From: Burkholderia pseudomultivorans | GTDB taxonomy: Bacteria > Pseudomonadota > Gammaproteobacteria > Burkholderiales > Burkholderiaceae | Direction: 5' to 3' | DNA length: 64,000 nucleotides | NCBI RefSeq assembly: GCF_902499075.1 | Contig: NZ_CABVPP010000003.1 | Coordinates: 62,001 to 126,000 of the forward strand | In this document: positions 52,567 through 63,116 of the stretch, one piece after another | How the letters are laid out: the number at the start of each line of letters is the position of its first letter | How positions within the stretch are numbered: position 1 is the stretch's first letter | Translations under genes and position numbers: made by a program | Notes under the pieces: model-generated | The model's database searches: none | Told to the model about the DNA's origin: nothing | The model's input: only the letters and a program-made list of their open reading frames with translations

Positions 52567-53517
52567 TCAACCGCTGCGGCCGGTCTTGCGCGCCGGACGG
52601 CCGGCACGCGCCGGCATCTCGCCGATCCGCGCCTTCATCGCGTCGACGAACGCGCGCACCTTCGGCGACGGCAGTCGCGTCGACGGAAACACCGCGTGAA
52701 TGCCGGCCGGCGCCGAGCGCCACGCCGGCAGCAGCCGCACGAGCCGGCCGGCCGCGACGTCGTCCGCGATCGAGAAATCCGTCAGCAGCCCGAAGCCTCC
52801 GCCCGCGAGCACGATCGCGCGGCACGCGGTCGCGGTGTTCGACACGACCGGCGCGGCGCAGCGTACGGACGCGCTGCCGCCGCGCGTGTGCTCGAGTTCG
52901 AGCGTATGCGGGCGCGGCAGCGACGACAGCATCACGAACGGCAGCGCCGCGAGCGCGGACGGGTCTTTCGGCAGACCGTGGCGCGCGACGAACGCGGGGC
53001 TCGCGACCAGCCATTTCTCGTAGGTGCCGAGCTGCACCGCGCGGTAGTTCGAATCCGCGAGGCGGCCGATGCGGATCGCGACGTCGAGGTTCTCCGCGAC
53101 CAGGTCGACGACGCGGTCGTTTGCGATCAGTTCGACGTCGAGCGCCGGATGCGCGTCGCGCAGCGCGACGATCGCGGCGGCGACCACCTGTGCGCCGTAG
53201 TCGATCGGCACGCTGACGCGCAGCGTGCCGCGCAGCGGCCCGGTGTCGGACGACACCGCGTCGAGCGCGTGTTCGGTCGCCCGCACGATGTCGCGGCACG
53301 CGTCGTAGAATGCGCGCCCCGCGTCGGTCACGCTCAGCCGGCGCGTCGTGCGCACCAGCAGGTTCGCGCCGACCTCGGATTCGAGGCGCTGCATGTGCGT
53401 GCTGACGACCGTCTTCGCGAGGCCGAGCCGCTCGGCCGCGGCGGTCAGCGAACCGGCGTCGACCACCGCGACGAAGATCGCCAGCCGGTTCAGGTTCACG
53501 TTGCGCAGATCGGCCAT
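52567..53517 (-). CDS. LysR family transcriptional regulator
   Basis: A regulator of 316 residues. The helix-turn-helix (LNRLAIFVAVVDAGSLTAAA, then AKTVVSTHMQRLESEVGANL) is at the N-terminus and the effector domain from about 95. Its C-terminus is basic (GRPARKTGRSG). It is divergent from the GST/FMN-oxidase gene pair and probably controls it; two overlapping inverted repeats lie in the space between them. Confidence 0.93.
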   Translation of the reverse strand: MADLRNVNLNRLAIFVAVVDAGSLTAAAERLGLAKTVVSTHMQRLESEVGANLLVRTTRRLSVTDAGRAFYDACRDIVRATEHALDAVSSDTGPLRGTLRVSVPIDYGAQVVAAAIVALRDAHPALDVELIANDRVVDLVAENLDVAIRIGRLADSNYRAVQLGTYEKWLVASPAFVARHGLPKDPSALAALPFVMLSSLPRPHTLELEHTRGGSASVRCAAPVVSNTATACRAIVLAGGGFGLLTDFSIADDVAAGRLVRLLPAWRSAPAGIHAVFPSTRLPSPKVRAFVDAMKARIGEMPARAGRPARKTGRSG

Positions 53518-53532
53518 CGTCGATTGTCCTGT

Positions 53533-53560
53533 CGGAAAGGATAATGTTTCCGCGATTATC
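53533..53560. promoter_or_regulatory. Overlapping inverted repeats in the LysR/GST divergent region
   Basis: CGGAAA at 53533-53538 pairs with TTTCCG at 53547-53552, and GATAAT at 53540-53545 pairs with ATTATC at 53555-53560. The second has the interrupted-palindrome shape typical of LysR sites. The site is 16 bases before the LysR start and 84 before the GST start. Confidence 0.6.
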
Positions 53561-53643
53561 GCTCTTCTGCGTGCGAACGGCGCGCGCTACGCTGGTGCCG
53601 TTCGTCGCCGATTTCCGGCGGCGCGTGATAGTGGAGTGTGTTC

Positions 53644-54303
53644 ATGTCCGCCGCCAGCAAGCCCGCAGCCAGCAAGCCCGTCGCCCCGATTCGCGTCTAT
53701 TCGTTCCCGTTGTCGGGGCATGCGCATCGGGTCCGCCTGTTCCTGTCGCTGCTGGGCCTGCCGTTCGAGACGGTCGACATCGATCTCGCGGCCGGCGCGC
53801 AGCGCGAACCGGCCTTCCTCGCGCTCAACCCGCTCGGCCAGGTGCCGGTGATCGACGACGACGGCACCGTGCTCGCCGACTCGAACGCGATCCTCGTGTA
53901 CCTCGCGAAGCGCTACGGCGACGCGCACTGGCTGCCCGACGATGCGGCGGGCGCGGCGACGGTGCAGCGCTGGCTGTCGTTCGCGGCCGGCCCGATCGCG
54001 TCGGGGCCCGCGGCAGCGCGGCTCGTGACGGTGTTCGGCGCGACGCTCGACCACGATGCGGCCAAGCGCACGGCCGAGAAGCTGCTCGACGTGATCGATC
54101 GCGAACTGACCGGCAAGCCGTTCGCGGCCGGCGCACGGCCGACGATCGCCGATATTGCCGCCTACACGTACATCGCGCATGCGCCGGAAGGCGGCGTGTC
54201 GCTCGATGCGTATCCGCACCTGCGCGCGTGGCTCGCGCGCATCGAGGCGCTGCCGGGCTTCATCGGCATGCAGCCGACGCGCGCGGGCCTGCTGGCCGCC
54301 TAG
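53644..54303 (+). CDS. Glutathione S-transferase family protein
   Basis: A protein of 219 residues from ATG 53644 with GGAG at 53633-53636. The N-terminal thioredoxin fold has [20 protein letters not shown] (the Ser/Tyr active-site region) and the cis-Pro motif [10 protein letters not shown] followed by [13 protein letters not shown], which binds the gamma-glutamyl group. The C-terminal half is helical with [14 protein letters not shown]. It is cytoplasmic and detoxifies electrophiles with glutathione. The FMN-oxidase gene follows after 24 bases. Confidence 0.93.
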   Translation: MSAASKPAASKPVAPIRVYSFPLSGHAHRVRLFLSLLGLPFETVDIDLAAGAQREPAFLALNPLGQVPVIDDDGTVLADSNAILVYLAKRYGDAHWLPDDAAGAATVQRWLSFAAGPIASGPAAARLVTVFGATLDHDAAKRTAEKLLDVIDRELTGKPFAAGARPTIADIAAYTYIAHAPEGGVSLDAYPHLRAWLARIEALPGFIGMQPTRAGLLAA

Positions 54304-54327
54304 CGGCCGCCGTTTCGGGAGAACGAG

Positions 54328-55290
54328 ATGAAGCCGCCGACCGCCGCGATACCGGGATGGGATCTCGCCAGCTCGCCGTTTCATGCGGGCGAACTGGCCG
54401 TGCAGCAGCGCGCGGGCGTGATCGATGCCGCGAGCGCGATCGGCCTGCGCGGCATCCGGCGCTTCATGCCGGACCAGCATCGCGCGTTCCATGCGCAACT
54501 GCCGTTCTTCGTGCTCGGCGGCGTCGACGACGGCGGCCAGCCGTGGGCGACGCTGCGCGTCGGCGAACCGGGATTCGTGTCGTCGCCCGATGCGCGTACG
54601 CTGCGGATCGCCGGACATGCGCTGCCGGGCGATCCGCTGTCCGGTGCGTGGCGGCCGGGTGCGCTGCTCGGCGGCCTCGGCATCGAGTTCGGCACGCGCC
54701 GGCGCAACCGCGTCAATGGCGTCGTGCAGGCCGTCGACGGCGATGCGCTGACGGTCGTCGTCGAGCAAAGCTTCGGCAATTGCGCGAAATACATCCAGGC
54801 GCGCACGCCGGCCTTCGTGCCGCGCGACGCCGCCGCACGATCTGCGCCGCAGCGATCGGACCGGCTGAGCGACGCCGATGTTGCGCTGCTTGCCGGAGCC
54901 GACACGTTCTTCGTCGCCAGCGCCAACGGATCGGCGGAGGCGGGTGTCGCGCGCGGCGCGGACGTGTCGCATCGCGGCGGGATGCCGGGCTTCGTGCGGG
55001 TCGACGATGCGCGCACGCTGACGACGCCGGATTTCAGCGGCAACCGGCTGTTCAACACGCTCGGCAATCTGCAGCTCGATCCGCGCGCGGGATTGCTGTT
55101 CGTCGATTTCGAGCGCGGCGACCTGCTGCATGTCGCCGCACGCGCGGAGATCGTCTGGGACGGGCCGCTGGTCGAATCGTTCGCCGGCGCGCAGCGGGTC
55201 GTGCGCTTTCATCTGCAGGAAGTGCGGCGCAGCCCGGCCGTGCTGCCGTTCCGCTGGTCGGCGGTCGAGCGGGCGCCGCAATTCGGCTGA
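54328..55290 (+). CDS. Pyridoxamine 5-phosphate oxidase-related FMN-binding protein
   Basis: A protein of 320 residues. GGGAGAACGAG precedes the ATG. It has two split-barrel-like segments: HRAFHAQLPFFVLGGVDDGG, then ATLRVGEPGFVSSPDARTLR, then later TFFVASANGSAEAGVARGAD with SHRGGMPGFVRVDD. This is the FMN-binding pattern of the PNPOx-like superfamily. It is longer than PdxH and belongs to the group often found with GST and LysR genes. It probably reduces or oxidises an electrophile or quinone using FMN. Confidence 0.85.
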   Translation: MKPPTAAIPGWDLASSPFHAGELAVQQRAGVIDAASAIGLRGIRRFMPDQHRAFHAQLPFFVLGGVDDGGQPWATLRVGEPGFVSSPDARTLRIAGHALPGDPLSGAWRPGALLGGLGIEFGTRRRNRVNGVVQAVDGDALTVVVEQSFGNCAKYIQARTPAFVPRDAAARSAPQRSDRLSDADVALLAGADTFFVASANGSAEAGVARGADVSHRGGMPGFVRVDDARTLTTPDFSGNRLFNTLGNLQLDPRAGLLFVDFERGDLLHVAARAEIVWDGPLVESFAGAQRVVRFHLQEVRRSPAVLPFRWSAVERAPQFG

Positions 55291-55418
55291 CCGGCCGCGC
55301 GCTGCGACATGCTGCCGCAGTCCGCGTGCTGCGCGAAAATCGCGCGCAACTGCTTCTTTTTTCGGATGCCCGTCGGATCGACGATAGCGTCAACCGATAG
55401 ATGAAAGGAGCACCAATC

Positions 55419-55622
55419 ATGAAGCTGCTCGGCATGATCCGCCTGGTTCTGTGGAGTTTCTTCGGCGTGCGCAACAGCAAGGCGCACGCAGCCGATCTCG
55501 CGAACGTCAACTTCACGCTGCTGCCGTTCGTCGCGATCATCCTGGCGCTGCTGGTCGGCGCGGCGATCTACGGCGTCGTGCACCTGGTCGTCGATCCGTC
55601 GGTGACGATGCAGGGGTTCTGA
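55419..55622 (+). CDS. DUF2970 small membrane protein
   Basis: A protein of 67 residues. The ATG at 55419 is chosen because AAAGGAG lies just before it; an earlier ATG at 55401 overlaps that ribosome site. One strong helix, NFTLLPFVAIILALLVGAAI, and an N-terminal WSFFGVRNSKAHAADLAN are typical of DUF2970. The function is unknown. Relatives are common in beta-proteobacteria beside unrelated genes. Confidence 0.88.
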   Translation: MKLLGMIRLVLWSFFGVRNSKAHAADLANVNFTLLPFVAIILALLVGAAIYGVVHLVVDPSVTMQGF

Positions 55623-55647
55623 GCGCCGCGTGCCGCGCCGCCGCCCG

Positions 55648-56787
55648 TCAGAACGCGTGATTCAGCGCGACGCGTCCGACGATCTGGTGTCCGTTCGACG
55701 ATGCGCCGGGCGAGCCCGGCACGAGCGCGCCGTCGAGCGGCGTGCCGGTCGCGCTGCCGTCCACCTGCTGATACGCGATCTGCGTATAGACCGACGTGCG
55801 CTTCGACAGCGAGTACTGCGCGATCGCGCCGAGCTGGTTCCAGTGCAGCGACGACTTCGCGCCGGCGCGGTCGAGGCCGCCGCGCGTATACGTGTACATC
55901 CCGCCGACCATCAGCGCCGGCGTGATGTCGTACTTCGCGTTGACCTCGAGATTGTCGAACGTGAGCCGCGCGTTCGCGAGGCCGAGATCGCCCGCATACA
56001 GCGACGCGTCGGGCCGGCCGACGTTCACGTGCGAATAGACCGCGCCGAGCGTCGCGGGCCCGATCCCGTAGTTCATGCCGATCCCGTAGATCTTCTGGTT
56101 GCCGGCGACGAAGCCGGTGTCGTCGGGTGTCAGCGCGCCGCCCGTCGTCGTGCCGGGGTTCGACAGGTTTTCGTAGACGGCGGCGACTGACAGCGTCCGG
56201 TACGTGTAGTTCAGGCCGACGCCGAGCATGCGGTTCTGCGTGAAGCCGGCGGCGGCGTTGCTGAGCCCGATCATCACGGTGCCGGACACGCCGGCGATCG
56301 TCGGGCTCGTGTATTTCACCGCGTTGTTCGCGTGGAACGACGCATCGGTGTTGTCGTTGTCGAGCGGATGCGAGAACAGGAAGCCGGCCCAGCTGCCGTT
56401 CGCGGTCAGCGGCCCGATCGTGTCGGAGACGCTGTCGAACTGGCGGCCGAGCGTCAGCGTGCCGAGACGATCGGACTGCAAACCGACATACGACTGGAAG
56501 CCGAACAGGCGGCCGCCGTAGCCGAGCTGGCCGCTTTCGATCGCAAAGCCGCTTTCGAGGTCGAAGATCGCATGCAGTCCGCCGCCGAGATCCTCGTTGC
56601 CCTTGATGCCCCAGCGGCTCGTCGACAGATCGCCGCTCGCCATCTGCCACGACGACTTGCCGCCGACGTTGTTCGTGTAGTTGATGCCTTCGTCGAGGAC
56701 GCCGAACAGCAGCACCGAGCTTTGCGCATGCGCGTTCGCGCAACCGATCAGGAATCCTGCCGACAGGACGAGAGAAGTCTTTTTCAT
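55648..56787 (-). CDS. Gram-negative porin (OmpC family)
   Basis: A porin of 379 residues from ATG 56787. The signal peptide MKKTSLVLSAGFLIGCANAH ends at HAQS. The mature protein begins SSVLLFGVLDEGINYTNNVG, the Burkholderia porin start, has repeated beta strands with DLGGGLHAIFDLESGF, and ends in VGRVALNHAF, with the terminal Phe needed for outer membrane assembly. It forms a trimeric channel for small solutes. A palindrome upstream at 56861 may control it. Confidence 0.94.
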   Translation of the reverse strand: MKKTSLVLSAGFLIGCANAHAQSSVLLFGVLDEGINYTNNVGGKSSWQMASGDLSTSRWGIKGNEDLGGGLHAIFDLESGFAIESGQLGYGGRLFGFQSYVGLQSDRLGTLTLGRQFDSVSDTIGPLTANGSWAGFLFSHPLDNDNTDASFHANNAVKYTSPTIAGVSGTVMIGLSNAAAGFTQNRMLGVGLNYTYRTLSVAAVYENLSNPGTTTGGALTPDDTGFVAGNQKIYGIGMNYGIGPATLGAVYSHVNVGRPDASLYAGDLGLANARLTFDNLEVNAKYDITPALMVGGMYTYTRGGLDRAGAKSSLHWNQLGAIAQYSLSKRTSVYTQIAYQQVDGSATGTPLDGALVPGSPGASSNGHQIVGRVALNHAF

Positions 56788-57092
56788 GTGGGATACGGGC
56801 TCGCAAGTGAAACAGTCGATGGTCCGGCGCACGGCGTGTGCGGTGCGTGACATTCGATAAGCAGATGGCATGCCATCCGCCCTTTCAAGACCGCAATGCA
56901 CGGTCGGCGTTCCATTTCATTCGGCGGGCGCGACCGGGCGGCGCTTGATCCCGCGCAAGCGGCGTAGCAATTCGCATCGCGTGTCGCATGGGAAGTCTCA
57001 AGTTGAGACGGAAGCGCGCACGAACGCGTGTAGGCCGTGCATGTCGGCCGGTGCGGGCCGAACGGACAAGGGGGAGGCGGGAACGCCGCGCG
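56788..57092. other. Porin promoter region and end of the amine dehydrogenase maturation operon
   Basis: A 305-base stretch between the porin start and the stop of the flavin monooxygenase, both on the minus strand. It holds the palindrome at 56861 and no recognised gene. Confidence 0.5.
56861..56880. promoter_or_regulatory. Palindrome upstream of the porin gene
   Basis: A perfect 14-base palindrome, GATGGCATGCCATC, at 56864-56877 extends to 20 bases with one mismatched pair. It lies 76 bases before the porin start, a likely operator. Confidence 0.6.
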
Positions 57093-58409
57093 TCACGCGC
57101 GCGCGAACGGATAACCCTGGGTTTCGAGCCACCGGCGCACGAGCGCGGCCTGCGGCGGTGCGAGCGTGGCCAGCACCTGCGCGGCGGGCTGCGCGCGCAG
57201 CGCCGCGACGATCGGCGCGAGCGGGATCTCTTGCAGATGCCAGATGCCGAGCGGCTGGTCGGGGCTGGTCACGACGTCGGCCTCGGCGATCGTGTCGCCG
57301 TCGATCACGGGTGCGCGCTCGATCGCGAGCGCATCGAAATCGGCCGCGCGGTGCGACGGCACATCGTCGGGCCAGCTGCGGCGCGCATGCCAGAACGGCC
57401 GGTCGGGCCACTGCGTTTCGAGCGCGTGGAAGTCGCGGCCGATGCGCGCGAAGCGCGTGAACAGCGCGCCGACGCGGCGCTGGTGAAAGCGCAGCGCCAG
57501 CGCGGCGCGATCGGGATGCGCGAGCAGCGTATGGACGACGGCCGGCGCTTGCAGCGCGGACGACAATGACTGGAAGATGCCGTTGCCGGACAGCGGATCG
57601 ACGGCCATCGCCGCGTCGCCGACGCGCAGCCAGTTCGCGCCGCCCGTGTCGCCGCACAGCGTCGCGCTGCTGGTGCGCGCGAACACGCGTGCATCGTCGG
57701 TGGCATGAGCCCCGAAGAAATCTCGCGCGAGCGGCGTGTGGCGCTGCGCCGCGCACCATGCGGGCAACGCGTCGCGCGGCGGCAGCGTCGTGCTCGCGAC
57801 ATCGAGCGTCGCCTGCCAGTAGCAGCGGCCGTCGGGCAGCCGCGCCATCCACGCCCAGCCGTCGGGCAGGCTCTCGACCGCGGACGCCGCGTCGCCCGGC
57901 GCGCCTTGCCATGTGTTCAGCAGGCTGAGCGTTTGCGGTCCGCGCGTGGCGTCGCGCGCGAGCGGCGCGAGCCGGCCGCGCGCCTCGACGACGAAGGCCG
58001 CGCGCAGCGTATCTGTACCGCCCTGCATGTCGATGCGGATTGCATGCCCGTCGTCGTTCACCTGCACCGCGCGGACGGTCGCTTCCAGGACGGCGACGCC
58101 CGCCTCGGCGAGATCGCGGCGCAGCGCCGCATCGAAGCGGCGTCGATCGATCAGGTGTTCGTGGTTGAGCGTGCGCGTGTCGCCGTTCCAGCGCGTGATG
58201 CGCGCGCACGGCGGCAGCGCGCAGTCGGCCGCCTGCGCGAGCCCGGCATGGCGAAGCCCTTGCAGCACGCGCGCGGACACGCCTTCGACCGCATCGAAGC
58301 GCCGCCATTCGCTGACGACCGTGACCGGGTAGCCGAGCCGCGCGAGACCGAGCGCGGCGGCGGCGCCCGCCGGCCCCGCGCCGAGCACGACGATCGGCGC
58401 GCGGCTCAT
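57093..58409 (-). CDS. qhpG: FAD-dependent tryptophan monooxygenase of amine dehydrogenase maturation
   Basis: A protein of 438 residues. It has the FAD motif VLGAGPAGAAAALGLARLG at the N-terminus, a second motif LRVGDAAMAVDPLSGNGIF near residue 265, and the general plan of the PHBH/tryptophan halogenase group. In known systems QhpG dihydroxylates a Trp of the QhpC precursor to start the cysteine tryptophylquinone cofactor of quinohemoprotein amine dehydrogenase. The assignment rests mostly on the neighbours: a short subtilisin-like protein (start overlap ATGA) and an ABC exporter upstream. Without that context it would be called a halogenase-like oxidoreductase. Confidence 0.7.
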   Translation of the reverse strand: MSRAPIVVLGAGPAGAAAALGLARLGYPVTVVSEWRRFDAVEGVSARVLQGLRHAGLAQAADCALPPCARITRWNGDTRTLNHEHLIDRRRFDAALRRDLAEAGVAVLEATVRAVQVNDDGHAIRIDMQGGTDTLRAAFVVEARGRLAPLARDATRGPQTLSLLNTWQGAPGDAASAVESLPDGWAWMARLPDGRCYWQATLDVASTTLPPRDALPAWCAAQRHTPLARDFFGAHATDDARVFARTSSATLCGDTGGANWLRVGDAAMAVDPLSGNGIFQSLSSALQAPAVVHTLLAHPDRAALALRFHQRRVGALFTRFARIGRDFHALETQWPDRPFWHARRSWPDDVPSHRAADFDALAIERAPVIDGDTIAEADVVTSPDQPLGIWHLQEIPLAPIVAALRAQPAAQVLATLAPPQAALVRRWLETQGYPFARA

Positions 58410-59110
58410 GACGCGCAGCTGCGCCGCTCGACGCCGACGAAGGCGGCGTTCGTGCGCAGGTGTTCGAGCAGCGCGGCGGTATCGGCATCGCGATGCCGCG
58501 ACAGCCAGCCGGCCGCGTGGCCGCTGAGCGCCGCGCACGCGATACTGGCGCCGGCCGGCGCATGCGACGCGCCGCTCGACACGCGCGCGCCGAAATCGGC
58601 CTGCGCACTGTCGAGCCACGACCATTGGCCGGGCGCGCAGCGCGCGTCGCCGGTCACGCGCACGACGCCGGGATAGCTGGCCGGAAATACCGGCATTCCC
58701 TGCGCGGGGCTCGATGCGAACACGGCGACGCGCTGCGCAACGGCTTGCGCACATGCGTCGCGCAGCGTGTCGCGGTCGGCGCGCACGCCGAGACTCAGGT
58801 TGATGAGGTGCACGTGCCGCGTCAGCAGCCAGCGGATCGCATGCGCGATCTGCGCGGCGCTCGTCACGCCGCGCGCGTCGAAGACTTGCGCGACGAGCAG
58901 TCGGGCGTCGGGCGCGGCCGCCGAAATTGTCGTGCAGACCGCGCTGCCGTGGCCAAGCCGGTCGGGTTCGATGGCGCCTGCCTGCAGCGCGCCCGCGTCG
59001 TCGAACGAGAAGCGTCGCGCATCGGCCACGCGTGCGCGGAGCGACGACGGATAGCCGCTGTCGACGACGCCGACGCGGATCGTCGAGCGGTCGTCACGCA
59101 TGCACGGCAT
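58406..59110 (-). CDS. qhpE: Short subtilisin-like serine protease (QhpE-like)
   Basis: A protein of 234 residues of family S8, much shorter than secreted subtilisins and without a signal or pro-peptide. The triad is visible: D17 in GVVDSGYP, H54 in RLGHGSAV and S189 in AGASIACAALSGHAAG, where the usual GTSMAxPHVAG reads differently. Being cytoplasmic and small, it fits QhpE, which removes the leader peptide of the QhpC subunit. It overlaps both neighbours (17 bases with the ABC gene, 4 with the monooxygenase). Confidence 0.75.
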   Translation of the reverse strand: MPCMRDDRSTIRVGVVDSGYPSSLRARVADARRFSFDDAGALQAGAIEPDRLGHGSAVCTTISAAAPDARLLVAQVFDARGVTSAAQIAHAIRWLLTRHVHLINLSLGVRADRDTLRDACAQAVAQRVAVFASSPAQGMPVFPASYPGVVRVTGDARCAPGQWSWLDSAQADFGARVSSGASHAPAGASIACAALSGHAAGWLSRHRDADTAALLEHLRTNAAFVGVERRSCAS

Positions 59111-60821
59111 CCCGCTGCGCGCGCCTTGCGAGCCGGCCGTCCACCAGCTCGAAATGGAGGTCGACGTCCGCGAGCGTCGATGCGCGATGGCTGATCAGGA
59201 TGCGCGTGCGGTCGCCGAACAGCATGTCGATCTGCGCGATGACCTGCCGCTCGGTCGCCTCGTCGACGGCCGACGTCGCCTCGTCGAGCACGAGGATCGA
59301 CGGCGCCTGCAGCAGCGCGCGCGCGATCGCGATGCGCTGCTTCTGGCCGCCCGACAACTGCTGGCCGCGCTCGCCGACCGCACCGTCGAGGCCGCCCGGC
59401 AGCGTCGCGACCAGTTCGTCGAGCCGCGCGACGCGCGCGGCCTGCGCGATGTCGTCGCGCGATGCGAGCGGCGCCGCGTAGCGGATATTGTCGGCGAGGC
59501 TGCCGCGAAACAGCACGATGTCCTGGCTGACCACCGCGACATGACGGCGCAACGCGTCGAGATCGACGTCGCGCAGGTCGATGCCGCCGATCTGCACGCT
59601 GCCGCGCTGCGGATCGTAGAAGCGCTGCAGCAGGTCGATCAGCGTCGATTTGCCGCTGCCCGACAGCCCCGACAGCGCGACCTTGCTGCCGGCCGGCACG
59701 CGTGCATCGACACCTTGCAGCACGGGCTGTTCGCGCTGGTCGTGCGCGAACCAGACGTCGACGAATTCGAGGTCGCCGCGCGCGGGCAGGTCGCGCGGCG
59801 CGGCCGGCGGCTGCACGGCGACCGGCGCGCGCTGCAGTTCCATCACGCGGCCGAGGCTGACCGTCATCCGCTGCAGCGCGACGTACAGCCCGAGCAGGCT
59901 CTTCACCGGGCCGATCGCCATCCCGAGATAGCTCGAGAACGCGATCAGCGAGCCGAGCGGCCAGTCGCCGCGGATCACCCAGTAGCCGCCGACGACGAAC
60001 GCGCCCGCGCGCGACAGCGACGTCAGCGTGCCGGGCACCGACTGCGTGACGAACTCCGTCACCTGCAGCTTCAGCAGCCGCTGCATGTAGTGCTCGCCGA
60101 GCCCGTCGAGCCGTGCCTGTTCCGAGCGCTGCCGCCCGGCGGCCTGGATGAACTTCATCGCGGGGAGCGTCTCGACGAGGAACGACGACACGTCGGCCGC
60201 GCCTTCGCGCACCGCGCGCGCGTCGCGCTCGACCTTGCGGCGCATCGTGCGCAGCCACAGGATCTCGAACGGGATCAGCAGCAGCGCGAGCAGCGACAGC
60301 TTCCACGACAGCGTGACGAGCAGCACGAGCGTGCCGGCCAGGCCGATCACGTTCGACACCGCGGAGAACAGCGCATCGAGCGCGAAGCGCTGGATCTCGG
60401 CGACGTCGCCGTCGAGGCGAGACAGCAGGTCGCCGAGGCGGCGCTGCCCGAAGAACGACGGCGACAGCCGCTGCAGGTGCGCATACACGGCGCTGCGCAG
60501 CGAGAACAGCACGCGGCCCGACAGCCGCGTATGCAGGTAGCGGTTGATGCCGCCGAGCAGCGTGCCGACGAATCCGGCGAGCACCATCGCGCACGCGATC
60601 GCGACCAGCATCCGGAAGTCCTTGCCGACCAGCCCGCGGTCGATCAGCTCCTTCGTGAGCCACGGCTGCGCGAGCGCGAGCAGCGATGCGCATGCGGACA
60701 GCGCGAGCAGGCCCGCGATCGCGAGCCGGTGCGGCCGCACGAAGCCGTACAGCCAGCCGAGCGCGCGCGCAAGCTGCGCGCGATCGTCGGTCTTCACGAA
60801 ACGCAGCAGGAGTTTCAGCAT
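59094..60821 (-). CDS. qhpF: ABC exporter, fused permease and ATPase (QhpF-like)
   Basis: A half-transporter of 575 residues. Six membrane helices lie in the first 320 residues. The ATPase has Walker A GLSGSGKST, signature LSGGQKQRIAIARAL, Walker B ILVLDEATSAVD and H-loop ISHRAS. In the quinohemoprotein amine dehydrogenase system the matching protein carries the processed QhpC peptide to the periplasm. The gene lies 40 bases after the sigma-54 activator and overlaps the protease gene. Confidence 0.8.
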   Translation of the reverse strand: MLKLLLRFVKTDDRAQLARALGWLYGFVRPHRLAIAGLLALSACASLLALAQPWLTKELIDRGLVGKDFRMLVAIACAMVLAGFVGTLLGGINRYLHTRLSGRVLFSLRSAVYAHLQRLSPSFFGQRRLGDLLSRLDGDVAEIQRFALDALFSAVSNVIGLAGTLVLLVTLSWKLSLLALLLIPFEILWLRTMRRKVERDARAVREGAADVSSFLVETLPAMKFIQAAGRQRSEQARLDGLGEHYMQRLLKLQVTEFVTQSVPGTLTSLSRAGAFVVGGYWVIRGDWPLGSLIAFSSYLGMAIGPVKSLLGLYVALQRMTVSLGRVMELQRAPVAVQPPAAPRDLPARGDLEFVDVWFAHDQREQPVLQGVDARVPAGSKVALSGLSGSGKSTLIDLLQRFYDPQRGSVQIGGIDLRDVDLDALRRHVAVVSQDIVLFRGSLADNIRYAAPLASRDDIAQAARVARLDELVATLPGGLDGAVGERGQQLSGGQKQRIAIARALLQAPSILVLDEATSAVDEATERQVIAQIDMLFGDRTRILISHRASTLADVDLHFELVDGRLARRAQRDAVHA

Positions 60822-60861
60822 CGGCGCGGCGGGCGGAGGGCGGACGAAGGCGCGCGCGGCA

Positions 60862-62793
<1,932 letters not shown>

Positions 62794-63116
62794 GTCGCCC
62801 CTCCTCAGGAGATTGTCGGGCCGTCCGATCCGGCGCGGCCGCACGCAAAAAGGCCCGCCGAGTCTGGCATAAGCCCGGGCATAAATCCATCCGGTCAAAA
62901 ACCTAAGACCCAGGCGGGACGCGGCGGCGCGGGCGATTCGCGGGCGCGCGCGCAGCGGCTGAGGAGAGGGGGCGACGTGCATGGCGATGGGCGGGGCGGA
63001 CGTCCTCGAACGGCTTGGGTTCGCGTGGCGCGCCGGCGGGCCGTTCGCGCCCCCGTCGGCGACCCGTTTCCCGCCGAGGGGCGGACCACGGGCGGGGGCG
63101 CGGCCGCGCGCTGCGG
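62794..63116. other. Region between the activator and the aldehyde dehydrogenase
   Basis: A 323-base stretch downstream of the aldehyde dehydrogenase stop and upstream of the activator start. It contains the activator's ribosome site near 62800. I found no convincing sigma-54 promoter (GG-N10-GC) and no good terminator; GGCGGGCCTTTTT on the minus strand near 62852 lacks a stable stem. Confidence 0.45.

Noticed and set aside
57093-58409. Tryptophan halogenase
   Set aside because: The FAD fold is similar, but the adjacent S8 protease and ABC exporter fit the QhpG monooxygenase context better and no halogenase-linked biosynthetic genes are near.
62794-63116. Sigma-54 promoter or terminator between the activator and the aldehyde dehydrogenase
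   Set aside because: TGGCATAAGCCCGGGC near 62874 has the wrong GG-to-GC spacing, and the T run near 62855 has no stable stem before it.
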